A DNA stretch of 64,000 nt from Schistosoma mansoni. Its lineage: Eukaryota > Platyhelminthes > Trematoda > Strigeidida > Schistosomatidae. The translations under genes were made by a program, and so were the position numbers. Shown here in pieces: positions 34,571-45,865 of the stretch (positions are counted from its first letter, which is position 1; the number at the start of each line of letters is the position of its first letter). The stretch covers positions 310,001 to 374,000 of the forward strand of contig NW_017386036.1 in NCBI RefSeq assembly GCF_000237925.1, in the 5' to 3' direction. Below the pieces are notes generated by a model. The model saw only the letters and a list, made by a program, of their open reading frames with translations. It had not been told where the DNA came from and did not search any database.

Positions 34571-37500
34571 TTAAGTTGAAATAGTTGATGGGAATGCTGA
34601 TAAATTAGCTTTATAACAGGATAAACTACATAAGGAACGGCCTGTTTTAGCACATTCATAGCGCCTAGCACAGCCGCAACCCATGTCACATAGACGTAAC
34701 TTAGGTATTTCAGGGGCTGTAGCTTTTCGTATGTAAACATTCGTGTGCATATAAATATCCTTGTCACTATTATTATCTGTCTCAGGTAAACAGATGACTG
34801 TTTGTGTTGATAAACGAGACGAAGATACAAAGCGAATGTATCCAGCTTTGGGATTATATGACTGAACATTTGGCAAACTAACAGACATGTTATTATCAGA
34901 CATTTTCGTATTTTCATAAGCACTGACCACTAAATCGGTGTTCATACCTTCACTGGGTCGTAGTGAAGCGTGCGTGCCATTGAAATACTCCTTTTCAATG
35001 ATATCCCCCTCATAATTTAAAACATCAAATTGTGAACGCGTTTGAGCTGAGATCTGATCACGGTTTACCAAACCATTATTCCGAAGACCTCTACCTCGAC
35101 CACGACGCCCAATCACATTTGCGTTGATCTAAAAAAGAAAATCCATAGTTCGGTTAATTTGTCCAAATTGTTTTCTGCTCAAGTATCACCACTTAACTGT
35201 GAAAACAAAACTAACAACACACCTGCAGAAACTGATTACTATGATATGTATATATATGTAATATATCTTGATAACTTGTCATAGTTTATGATGTACTTTT
35301 AGTATAGATCGGAATAACCGAAACGTCCCTGAAAAGGAAATTCACGAACTGAATCCACTAATTAGTAAACCACACAGGTCCTCCAAGTATAGAGGCTTAC
35401 CCATGCACTTGAAATGAAACATAGGTTACTGTGAAAAGTGAAATTTGCATCCATTCCATTAGTTCCAGTGATTGACGCTTTGGACTATGTGGATAGGGTA
35501 ACTTACTTTGAGCAAACGTTCCACAGTTTGGAGCTTTTCAACTTCCGCTTTGTGCTTAGCTGATTCTCTGCGATGAGCTATTCTTTTTTGCCGGACGGCA
35601 ATTTGTTCCGGTGTTAAGGTTGGAGCTGGTTTAGTTGGATTCAAGCACTCTAGACTAATTAGTTTGGAATGAGCTGTAGACTGCTTCATGTCCTTAATAT
35701 CAGTTGGAACAGCGATTCTCTGTGATTGTAAACTTATCTGTCGTGCAGTTAACAACTTTGGAGGTCTATATTCCACTTCATCATCTTCAGAATCATCACC
35801 ATAGCTACCCCCGGTCTTCAAATTGCCAGTGGTATTGGAATCCTGGTCATCCTCAAGAGCAAGGCTTATGTAATTCTTACGTCCACTAGTTGTTGCAAGT
35901 AACTGCTCATCAAGAAACGAAACCTTTTGTTCGGCAACGGAGCGAAATTGAGGTAGAAACGCAGAAAAAGCATCACTCTGAAAGACAAACATTGGACAAA
36001 AATCATTCTAAAAAATGTGGACTGGATAGAAATGCTAAAATAAACACTAGTTGTCTAGCAACTTTTATTTTTACCTTTTGTTCACACCATTCAAGTTATA
36101 TATATATATATATATATATATATCACAACTGACCAGTGGTTGTCTTCTAAAACCTATACGCCTGGCATTTGGGGATTACCTTTTTGAACAGGTTATTAGT
36201 TTGGTAGTGGTCATTATAGCAAACCTGTTGATTAATTGAGCCATCACAACACTTGAAATCCCACGTATATAAGTTTAATTCGATGAAACCCTTAAGTTGG
36301 AATTTTGAAAATCATTGCACTACTTGTATCCGCGATGATTAGGGGTCCAGGGGGTTCACCTAACAAATTTAAAAAGTTATTCCGACTGTTGCTTCGTAGT
36401 TGCTTTCCGAAACTTATCTTCGATTCAGTGTCTTATACAACTATCTTGAAACCAAATGTGATGCCGAAATTTCAGCCTTAGACGTTCGTACCTCAATGAT
36501 GGTCTAACAGCAGAAAGATCTTAAACTACATAAAATATTCATTGATGTTTGTTGTAGCAGACGTTCAAGAGCATGTAATGCTCCAAGCTCACTATTCATC
36601 TAATAATCACGGAAATACGTTGCACAAGCTAGGTAGGACGAATCCATTAAATCCTATACAAAAATTTTTTACGTTTCGCTAGGTTAAGTCCACTTAGTTT
36701 AATAAATTAAAAAGAAAACGATGTCTTGTAACATCCGCTTCTATTAAAACATTCCGGTTTGTATGGAATATTACCACAAAGTAAAGGCCTTTTACCAATA
36801 GACACTGTGGTGCCCACTGAGAAATTGCATACACCGGTCACATAGCAGAGGATGTCTTAAGGGGTTTGCATAGACCAAAGTCCAATTGTATTCAACAACG
36901 TTTGGCACAGATGCTGAATATATAGTACCTGGTGTCTCCTTATGTGACTTTGCCCTCAAATGCCCTGGTACGGCCGAGAGTGGGGAGAGTTCGCTCTCCC
37001 TCTCGAAATGCTTTCACATGGCCAGCGAATATATAGCCTCTGCCAGGGAAGTCCTACTCACTGCCTTCTCGTGGCGGGGGTGTTGTTTACGAAAGTGAGA
37101 GGACGAAAAGCGAATGTCCGGCGCTTCAACCGGGTTGGTGGATGTGAAGTGTCCACCTAAGGGAGTTGGAAAACCCTGATTCCAAACCAATGGTGCACAT
37201 GGGCCCCAGTATCCTGAAGGAACGAATGGCGTATGGACCAATTGTTGGTCACCGGCTATCATTGGAATGCATCGCCTCACGATGCTCCACTGCCTTGTGG
37301 GTCAGACCTTTAGGTCGAAGGCTTCGGGTGTGACCCCCTAAGAAAACCACCTGCTTCAGTTTGGGCACCTGGGCATTATCCCAGCCCTCACACAAATCTC
37401 ATTTGATTTGTGTGGCGCATATGTATCTGGTACCCGTTTGTATCAATATTTATGTGTTTAAATAAATAAATAAAATGTGACTTTAACCAATACCCATATA

Positions 37501-38271
37501 TATCACATTATAAACGGCTATTGATGGTGCCAATGTGTATAGGACCAAGACTATTTAGAGCATCCGTATGAACTGTACTGATGCCACAGTATATATGTGA
37601 TAATCTGTCTTCGATTTTGTAATCGACAGACACCTTGTCCCAAACAAATTGGTTGAAACGGTCGTTCAAACCAAGTATCGACCCTTGCTAGGTTACAACT
37701 TACTGTGAATTCACTAGAAAGCCCAGGTGAGTATTGATTACATTTAAAAGATGCCATGGAAATTGGTAGCAGCTTTGCTTAACAAACCACTTATTAAAAA
37801 AATCTTTTAACCGTCCCTAATGCATTTTAATTTCTGTCGTTCTAATAATGCCACTTACACGCAAAACAGAAAGACAGTTCACTTAAGAGCAAGATCTCGC
37901 AGAATTTAAGTAAGAATTGTAGAATAGCAACTGCATGTGTCAACTAAGTCTGTTCCAATTCTCGTAGGCTACCAGTAGCAAAAATAGCCTGCTGTTAATA
38001 GAACAATTCGAATCGTTAGGAGTACGCTTTACGGCTATCTCCAAAGGCGTGTGTAGAGCTGGGAGAAATGTCTTCAGGATATTTAACTTGGTTAATAGCC
38101 TCGTGAAATGAAACTAATCAGAACACACTTTCCGCTTTATTAACAAGCATTCATTTGCATAAAAATATAGTTTATTTACTTCTGTATTATCAGTCTGTTC
38201 GAAAGAGTACTCGTCAAATTCTAAGAACCTTGACCCAAAGTCGTCCGTGGCCGGTAAAGTTGAATCTGAAT
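34571..38271 (-). CDS. INO80B: INO80 complex subunit B (PAPA-1 / zf-HIT), 5' end unresolved
   Basis: INO80B is a nuclear subunit of the INO80 ATP-dependent chromatin remodeller. Minus-strand exons: 38180-38271, 35507-35977 and 34571-35128; all phases fit. The first visible exon is acidic (SDSTLPATDDFGSRFLEFDE). The second holds the PAPA-1 region: LLTARQISLQSQRI, then LTPEQIAVRQKRIAHRRESA and QTVERLLK. The last begins INANVIGRRGRGRG and ends with the zf-HIT finger LCDMGCGCARRYECAKTGRS, LCSLSCYKANL. Human INO80B shares LLTARQ, TIERL, a GRG patch and the terminal finger. One further small exon at 38572-38612 would join in phase (ending VVDEIA), but this is weak, and the start codon was not found. 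The gene is convergent with SIL1. Other partial copies of the last exon lie at 22382, 25082 and 31381. Confidence 0.85.
35978..36929. other. INO80B intron, first half
   Basis: AT-rich intron with an (AT)n run at about 36098-36123. No gene or recognisable repeat seen apart from that microsatellite. Confidence 0.5.
36930..37475 (+). repeat. GC-rich interspersed repeat with (AAAT)n tail
   Basis: About 540 bp, much richer in G+C than its surroundings, ending ATTTATGTGTTTAAATAAATAAATAAA. A short-tandem (AAAT)n 3' tail is typical of RTE-type LINEs and of SINE-like elements using their machinery. There is no RT or endonuclease sequence, so it is either a non-autonomous element or the end pieces of a deleted LINE. 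It contains an inverted GGGGAGAGTTCGCTCTCCCT hairpin near 36977. I recognise the type as a repeat but cannot name the family. Confidence 0.6.
37476..38179. other. INO80B intron, second half
   Basis: AT-rich sequence between the repeat and the acidic exon. No gene seen. Confidence 0.45.
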
Positions 38272-39753
38272 CTGATAAACATTATGTCATTGTTAAATAA
38301 GTATGGTACCTGACATAGCTGCGGAACACTGGCGAAGTAACAAGATAGTAGATATTAAACTGCTTCTGTAATACAATAACCATCATTGATATCCAACTTA
38401 CGTGGTTTATAATAATTCTAAATTGCTACACTGGTAATCCACTCTCAATAATTCGTTTATAAGACTCCAGGGAAAGCAGATGTGATTCCCGAAATCCTAA
38501 ATGAAAGAAGAAACAGAAGCCAATGTATTTGAGAAAAATCAACCTGTTTTGCGATGTCGATTTTCATTCACCTGCTATTTCATCAACAACTATTGAGCAG
38601 CATTGTAAACATCTGACAAACCACTAATATATAACCACAAGGGAGCTATAGCTCCCTTGATAAAAAGCGAAGTTTGTTTACTACATTCCACACTGTGTAA
38701 TACTAAAGAACGGTTATACACTTTTGTCTGATATATATATATATATACATATATATCAAATCTATAAGACAGAATTAAAGGATTCTTGAAAGCTTGTTAG
38801 ATAGAATGTAATCAAGCAGTACAGTTGGTTTGTTTGGGGTAGAGATCATAATTATAATATTATGTAATATAATATAGTTATAATACAGTATATTATAATT
38901 GAACAAATTATTATTTCTACTGGCAAAAGTAAAGTATACTGGACGAATCAATAGGATTTGGATGGGAAAACCATTAACCCAGAAAGCTACAAAATGCCCT
39001 TGCCTTTTAGCTAGTGTTGACTTGTCATGAAAATCACGATTATCCATGTGCAAAGACTGACTATTTATGTTAAAACTACTGACTAATTGAAATCCAATGA
39101 CTCATTACATACCGTCCCATAGGTAGGGACTTCGCCGCCTAAAACGCAGCTCAAGGTCTTCTGTATACTTGAAAAAGACTACTTTTGGAAATATAACGGC
39201 AATCAAGAATATATAACAGTATGAGCGAGGAGGTAAACAACTAAGTGTATTTAGTTGTGGAAGAATACTTGCAGTTAAAATTTTGGCAATTAGTACAAGT
39301 GTACATATTGCAAAGTCAATATTGGAGCGCGAAACTGTAATATCCAATATCTTTGCCATGAGCATGTAGGGGTCGATTGATTCATTTGCGTTCGCTTCTC
39401 GTTGTTTCAATACAGTTTTAGATATTTGGTAATGTTCAATGGGTGGTGGTCTAGCCACTCGACTTCACTGATTCTACTCAGTGTGGTAGTCAAAACGATA
39501 AAGCGGTAATGCGAATGCTAAGAGAAGGCGAATGTCTGAAGAATAGTAGATAAGCTAGCTTATTGTGAATGCATACAGTGTGAGAAGACGGAGGTGAAAT
39601 AATTACAGGGGAAACAGATGATATTGAGCGAGATAGGAAGTATTTACTGATATGCGGCAATGATAACTGTGGTAAATTATGAGACGTTTATTAGACACAG
39701 TCCAAGAGCGATATGGTAATACATAGGTAGGTGTTTGTCATGTCTACTCTAAA
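38272..39753. other. Upstream INO80B / intergenic, mostly uninformative
   Basis: Contains a possible 41-nt INO80B exon (38572-38612, minus), an (AT)n microsatellite at about 38733-38757, and a 117-codon minus-strand open frame (39105-39458, MARPPPIEHYQISKTVLKQR...) that I do not recognise. No promoter could be placed with confidence. Confidence 0.4.
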
Positions 39754-40588
39754 AGCTATCCACTGACGGGGTTATGATCACTTCGCACTATAAAGCATTC
39801 CAAATGGAGGCAACTCCTAGTGAAAAAATATGACAGCGTATCTGAGTGTTTACCATTTCATTTACAATTTTCCGAAGGTTGACTGTAGGAGTGTGGTGAT
39901 GATGTTCCGGTAATTTGTTTGTATCAGGGTAGCATGGTGTGCTTAATATGTTGTATACAATTGTCAAATCACTTCTTATTCTCTTATAGTCCGACGAGAG
40001 TAATCTCAGGTGTTAGAGTCTATCCGCGTTAGATTTATGTTTAAACACCATCACCCACTTCGTTATCCGTCTCCAAACTTGGTCTCATTTAGAGAGTGGA
40101 GGCCCAGTGACATTGTTGCATTTATGATGGAGCCATCAGTGGGTTTTAAGAGGGACTAGGAACAACAGTAGTGCGAAGACGAACTAGCAGCACTCCACCT
40201 TCCAAGAACAATTGTAGCTCTTGCCGAATTCGCCTTTAAAAAATATAACATTTCCATCCACGTATATTTCTGATAACGATGTTTGGTCATAATTGACCAA
40301 GTAGCTAAACACAGAGAACTAAGATGTTCTATCGTTCCTACTGAGATGTAATTAAAAGTCAAGAGGTCTGGTTGTCTTTTACCACTTATTTCATGGGGTT
40401 TCACTGCGTCTTGGTTTTCCCAATGCATCACTACTTTTAAGGAGTAGACCCAACTTAAGTGCTTCAAAAGATAGCCATGGGTGTTACCAGTGTTGAAAAT
40501 GGGCGTCTAATTTTCATATTCTGGAAAGGTAGAGATGTAATATAATCAGACATTACCCATGTGGAACAAACCTTCATTCACTATCTGG
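39754..40588 (+). repeat. 835-bp direct repeat, left copy, next to element 3
   Basis: The same as 45866-46700 (offset 6112) with about one base change (CATTCACT/CATTAACT). It ends exactly at the 5' LTR of element 3. The 103-codon antisense frame inside is unrecognised and present in both copies. Confidence 0.93.
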
Positions 40589-40915
40589 TGTAGCTGTAAA
40601 TAAATCCCCAAAATCAATAGCTTTCTAAGTGTTTGACATTGGATGCTGACCACGTTGTTTAAGTGGACTTGTTTAACTGAAGGCTCTCGGTCATGCATCC
40701 GTACCAGGTCACGTTGCAACTCGGCGTGGGACACAACTCCTACGTTTCCATAGTCAGCTAAGAACGAACGCCTCTCGATATATTGGTAACGTATCAAATA
40801 TATCTTTCCTACCTCTTCTCGTCTGACTTCTGATTTCCTTTGGCCGGGAACGATCGAATATAGAAGGTACTACTGGTAGCTAGTTGTTAAACTAGAATAA
40901 CCAGTCGTATCCTCA
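40589..40915 (+). repeat. 5' LTR of element 3
   Basis: 327 bp, TGTAGCTGTAAATAAATCCC...GTATCCTCA, reading identical to 45539-45865. Confidence 0.92.
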
Positions 40916-40916
40916 G

Positions 40917-40934
40917 TGGTGAGCCTTACGTGAC
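40917..40934 (+). promoter_or_regulatory. Primer binding site, tRNA-Trp type (element 3)
   Basis: TGGTGAGCCTTACGTGAC, 1 nt after the LTR; a weaker match to tRNA-Trp than in element 2. Confidence 0.65.
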
Positions 40935-41095
40935 CTGGTACACCAAGCCAATAAACTGTGAGTCTGTTCCTTTTTGGAATATTATTATTCATTGCTATTC
41001 TTTGTTTGAATTTTATATATTGTGATATACTTTTTTTTTCTCGAGTTTTTTCCCGGATATATTTTAATTAGACATTTTTCGTTATCTATATTATT

Positions 41096-41902
41096 ATGAC
41101 GGAACACTCACCTAAGGTTTTTAAGTTAAAGTCTATTCCCCCTATTTCGATTCAGTTAACGCCATTTTGGCCTGACAATATTGAGTCCTGGTTCTGCTAC
41201 GCAGAAGCTGATTTTTACATGCACGGAATCACGGACTCGCGCACACGATTCCTCGCGGTAGTTAAGGCGTTACCGCGCGAATGTGACAGGTACGTAACAC
41301 CTAGTATGTTTACTAGTGATGTTCCGGAACCTTACGAAACTCTCAAACGGTTGATTTTAAAACGCGGAGACCTAACTGATCGACAACGGTTAGATCAGCT
41401 ACTTAACAATATCGACCTGCAACATGGTTCTGCGACAGACATGTTGCTAAGAATGAGAGAGGTAATCGGCCAACGAACTTTCGATGATGGCCTATTCCGA
41501 CAACTTTTCTTGTCTAAACTCCCGAAACAGGTGCAGGCAGTGCTCGTCTCGTTTCAAAACAACGCCGTAGACCAACTAGCTGCATCTGCCGATCGAATCT
41601 TAGAAATAACGAAGTCTACTAACGCTGAGGTCTTTTCAGTCAAAGAAAAACCTCAAACGACCCCGAATGACATCTCGGAATTATGTCATACACTCACACG
41701 CTATCATCGATTTCGTAATGACCGTAGTCGGTCAAAAACCCACGTAGGAGCGTTTCACGTAAGCGACAACCCCGACTGGTGCTGGTGTCATAACCAGTAT
41801 GGAAAATCTTCCAGAAATTGCAGGAAACCCTGCAATTATCCTACCTCAAAATCGAGTGACACGAAAAACAGTTCGGGAAACTTCCCAGCCGGCACGCGTT
41901 AA
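41096..41902 (+). CDS. gag: Gag of element 3
   Basis: 268 codons, open. Very similar to the Gag at 26107 ([33 protein letters not shown]), with a shortened basic linker (RSKTHVGAFHV in place of the Arg/Ser run). The finger [19 protein letters not shown] keeps the C-x2-H-x9-C-x3-C spacing. It ends NFPAGTR at the frameshift site. An intact Gag with a broken Pol suggests the copy could only move with enzymes from another element. Confidence 0.9.
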   Translation: MTEHSPKVFKLKSIPPISIQLTPFWPDNIESWFCYAEADFYMHGITDSRTRFLAVVKALPRECDRYVTPSMFTSDVPEPYETLKRLILKRGDLTDRQRLDQLLNNIDLQHGSATDMLLRMREVIGQRTFDDGLFRQLFLSKLPKQVQAVLVSFQNNAVDQLAASADRILEITKSTNAEVFSVKEKPQTTPNDISELCHTLTRYHRFRNDRSRSKTHVGAFHVSDNPDWCWCHNQYGKSSRNCRKPCNYPTSKSSDTKNSSGNFPAGTR

Positions 41903-41919
41903 CGGCAACCGTAGCCGGC
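41875..41919 (+). promoter_or_regulatory. -1 ribosomal frameshift signal (element 3)
   Basis: GGGAAAC at 41875-41881 in gag frame, spacer TTCCCA, GCCGGC at 41888-41893 and 41914-41919. The 45 bases are unchanged from element 2. Confidence 0.8.
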
Positions 41920-44900
41920 GAACACAGCCGCATCTTATATGTCACAGATGTGACAACGAAATTTCGCTACCTCGTCGACACTGGCGCAGAAGTTAGCGTT
42001 CTTCCAGCAAATCTCAACGACAGACTTCACGAGTCTGTTTTAAGTTTACAGGCGGCAAACGGAAAGCCGATCGCTACATACGGTAAAAGGTACGTCTACC
42101 TTAACGTGGGTTTACGCAAACCCATACACTGGATTTTCGTTGTTGCAGATGTCTCTATGCCAATCATTGGTATAGACCTGTTACAATACCACAATCCACT
42201 AATCGACACACGCTCACGTAGGTTAATAGACGGAAACACCAAGTTATCTGTTTGCGTAACTCCTTTTTCTGGTTGCAGATTATCCCCAGTCACAATAAAG
42301 CACACCATAGACCCCCTATATCAATCATTACTCGATAAATACTCCGGGATATATCAACCGCAACCGAAATTGCCTTGTGTAACCAGCAATGTTACACATC
42401 ACATCTCGACTACAGGACCACCTGTATTTTCGAAAGCCCGTCGACTCGCTCCCGAAAAACTTAGGTTAGCCAAAAACGAATTCGACCATATAATAGACTT
42501 AAGGATAATTCGACCATCGAATAGTCCATAGTCATCCCCATTGCACATGGTCCATAAAAAGGACAGCAATGATTGGCGGCCAACTGGTGATTATCGGCGT
42601 CTGAATGCAAAAACCATTCCCGATCGTTACCCGCTGCCTCATATTCACGATTTGACAGCTACCTTGAAAGGTACAACTGTCTTTTCGAGAATCGACTTGG
42701 TTAAGGCTTTTAACCGAATACCGATGACCCCTGACGACGTTCCTGAAACCGCGATCATCACTCCTTTCGGTCTTTACGAATTCTTACAAATGCCTTTTGG
42801 TTTAAGAAATACAGCTCAAAACTTCCAAAGGTTTATAGACGACGTCTTCCGAGGTCTCAACTTCGTACATGCGTATGTTGATGACTGTCTAATAGCAAGT
42901 CCGGACAGAGAATCACATCTCAAGCATCTGGACATTGTTTTCGATCGACTCCAAAGGCATGGGATTACTGTCAACATTCAGAAATGCCAAATCGGAACTA
43001 ACTGCTTAGACTTCTTAGGACACACTATTGATGCCCAAGGCATCCGACCCCTTAGGAGCAAAGTGGCGGCCATTCTGGATTACCCAGAACCGATCACGAT
43101 CAAGCACTTACGAACTTTTAACGGACTTGTAAGTTTCTATAGACGGTTCATACCTAAATGCGCGTCCCTTATGAAACCGTTAACCGATCAGCTTCGTGGA
43201 AATGCGAAATCAATTAGTTTAGACGACATTGCTCGAAAAGCATTCTCCACAGTTAAGGAACATATCGCTTAGGCAACCCTGTTTGCGCATCATGACACTC
43301 AAGAACTCATTAGTATCGCAGTAGACGCATCCGACTCAGCAATCGGAGGAGTCCTACAACAATGGGTTAACAACTCATGGCAACCCTTAAGATCTTTCTC
43401 GAGATGCGGAATGTAGGTACAGCACGTTCGGTAGGGAACTCCTAGCTATGTATTGTGCTGTACGGCATTTTCAACATTCCATCGAAGGAAGAGAATTCAC
43501 GCTTTCTACCGATCATAAACCTCTTACCTTCTCTTTAAGTTCATCTTCAGACAAGTACTCACCGCGAGAGTCTCGACAACTGGACTACATTTCGCAGTTT
43601 ACTTCAGATATACAACACATTTCTGGAGCAAACAATGTAGTCGCAGACGCCCTGTCTCGAATAAGTTCCTTGAACAGTTTCCAAGGAATCGACCTTCTTA
43701 AACTCGCTCAGCTTCAAAAAGAAGACATTGATCTTCAGCATGAGTTACCCTCGACAACTCTTAAACTAAGTATTAAGCAGATGGGAACAGGTAAGGAAAC
43801 CTTACTTTGTGACACATCTACAGGTAGGGATCGGCCAATAGTACCAAAACATTATCGACGCAACGTCTTCAATACGTTGCACAATCTTTCTCATCCAGGT
43901 GCTCGTGCAACAGTCAAACTTGTAGCCGAACGCTTTTGCTGGCCTGGTATGAATAAAGACGTGAGGGAGTGGGCACGCTCCTGTATAAGCTGCCAGAAAT
44001 CTAAGGTCATAAGACACAACAAATGTCCCTTAGGCTCTTTCAAAACCCCTGACGCTCGTTTTGACCACGTCCATCTAGATTTGGTAGGACCCTTACCCGA
44101 TTCAAACGGACACTCATATCTCTTAACATGCGTGGACCGTTTCAATCAATGGCCAGAAGCAGTACCGATTAAGGATATTACTGCGGAAACTGGCTCGCGC
44201 ATTCGTCGAACGATGGGTAGCAAATTTCGGCTGCCCTTCAACCATCACTACAGGCCACGGACTCCAGTTCGAACCTGGACTTTTCCGTTTTCTGACCTCA
44301 CTATTAGGAATCACGCGCTTCCGAACGACCGCCTACCACCCACAAGCAAACGGGTTGGTAGAACGTTTTCATTGACAACTAAAAGCTTCATTATCAGCTA
44401 CAAACGTTTCACAGTGGACAGACGCTCTTCCACTCGTCTTGCTAGGTATCCGCAATGCAGTGAAAGCTGACATTGGATACACGGCATCTCAACTCGTTTA
44501 TGGAACGACACTCCGACTTCCAGGAGAATTCGTGGATCCTTCAGCTTCTTCATTGAACATGGATCTAAACTCTTACACGAGTAGGCTTACAAACGCTATG
44601 CGTTCAGTTAAACCTGCTCACACTCGACCTCAATCAACTGATGTTTTCGTTCAACCCGAATTACGACATAGTACACATGTCTTCGTTCGTTGAGACTCAC
44701 ACCGACGACCTCTCGAATCAGCATACGAAGGACCCTTCAAAGTTCCTCAACGCGAACTCAAGTACTATGTAGTTGATAAGGACGGCACGAACGATGGCAT
44801 CAGTATCTATTGCTTGAGAGCAGCGTACTTAGAAGGAAACCCTAGCTACGTCGATTTTCCTTCGGTACAATCGTACGACACGGCTCCTACACTCGTAGTA

Positions 44901-45020
44901 CCCTACACGACAGCCGACACACAGCTGGATACTTCGTCAACGTCGATAGATAAACCTAAAACAACGCGTTCTGGAAGACGAGTAAGATTTCCAGAACATC
45001 TTAACGAATATTGCACGTAG
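41881..45020 (+). pseudogene. pol: Pol of element 3, inactivated
   Basis: Protease [13 protein letters not shown] and RT YVDD are present, but lesions interrupt the frame: a TAG at 42529-42531 (TGG in element 2), a TAG at 43270-43272, a deletion and frameshift near 43405, a 1-bp deletion near 44193 in the integrase, and TGA codons near 44374 and 44691 (CGA in element 2). Three of these nonsense changes are C-to-T or G-to-A transitions. The FSRR segment of RNase H and the integrase core after HVHLDLVGPLP are destroyed. The remaining frames (42541-43272, 43448-44470, 44439-44693, 44814-45020) are pieces of the same protein. Confidence 0.92.
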
Positions 45021-45538
45021 GACACAAGCTTTATCTTGAATTCCCCTTTCATTGTTTATTATAAAAAAATTTTTAATATGCTCATTTTTTTATTTATTTA
45101 AAAAAAAAACATTTTTATTTTTTTTTGAGCGTATTTATATTTTTTTTGTATATAAAAAAAAAACCAAAAAAACATTTTTTTCCGATCACTTTTACGCTGT
45201 TTGTAAGTGTATTAGTTTATTTTTTCCCGCTCATCTTGTGTCCTTACGCAAGTACGAGTGTATTTTCGACATGCACTCACACGTTCCATTTTTTCTCTTT
45301 TCCAGGACGACTGTAAAAGAACGACGAAGTTTCCCAAGGAACCGAAATTTTCATTGTATCTTATTTCTTTATTGCTACGTTGTACATTTTGGTCCCATAG
45401 TTTAAGGAAAGACGACCAGACGCTGCTAAACGAAGCAAGCTATCAGAAGAGTGTTTACCAACGACAAACTCGTTGGGTTTAAACTTCTGGCTGGTCACGT
45501 CTTAGGGGCATCACTACCTCACTAGGAGGGGAGTGATC
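45021..45538 (+). other. Element 3 3' untranslated region with polypurine tract
   Basis: Homopolymer-rich like 30072-30240, with a chance frame of Phe/Lys runs. It ends in AGGAGGGGAGTGATC before the 3' LTR. Confidence 0.6.
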
Positions 45539-45865
45539 TGTAGCTGTAAATAAATCCCCAAAATCAATAGCTTTCTAAGTGTTTGACATTGGATGCTGAC
45601 CACGTTGTTTAAGTGGACTTGTTTAACTGAAGGCTCTCGGTCATGCATCCGTACCAGGTCACGTTGCAACTCGGCGTGGGACACAACTCCTACGTTTCCA
45701 TAGTCAGCTAAGAACGAACGCCTCTCGATATATTGGTAACGTATCAAATATATCTTTCCTACCTCTTCTCGTCTGACTTCTGATTTCCTTTGGCCGGGAA
45801 CGATCGAATATAGAAGGTACTACTGGTAGCTAGTTGTTAAACTAGAATAACCAGTCGTATCCTCA
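45539..45865 (+). repeat. 3' LTR of element 3
   Basis: 327 bp, identical to the 5' LTR by direct reading. It joins the second 835-bp copy at once. Confidence 0.92.

Larger units (their letters stand above)
40589..45865 (+). mobile_element. Ty3/gypsy LTR retrotransposon, CsRn1 clade, broken (element 3)
   Basis: 5277 bp, same family as element 2. The two 327-bp LTRs appear identical. gag is open, but pol is crippled by several stops and frameshifts. Flanks do not match as a target duplication: CTGG on the left and AGCT on the right. Instead, the element lies between two copies of an 835-bp segment. A 407-bp stretch of RT is identical to element 2. Confidence 0.93.

Noticed and set aside
40156-40467. 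103-codon antisense frame found twice (also 46268-46579)
   Set aside because: The recurrence is due to the 835-bp repeat; no domain or splice context supports a gene.
45052-45405. Phe/Lys-rich frame after element 3 pol
   Set aside because: Homopolymer A/T runs in the 3' untranslated region; the matching region of element 2 has different frames.
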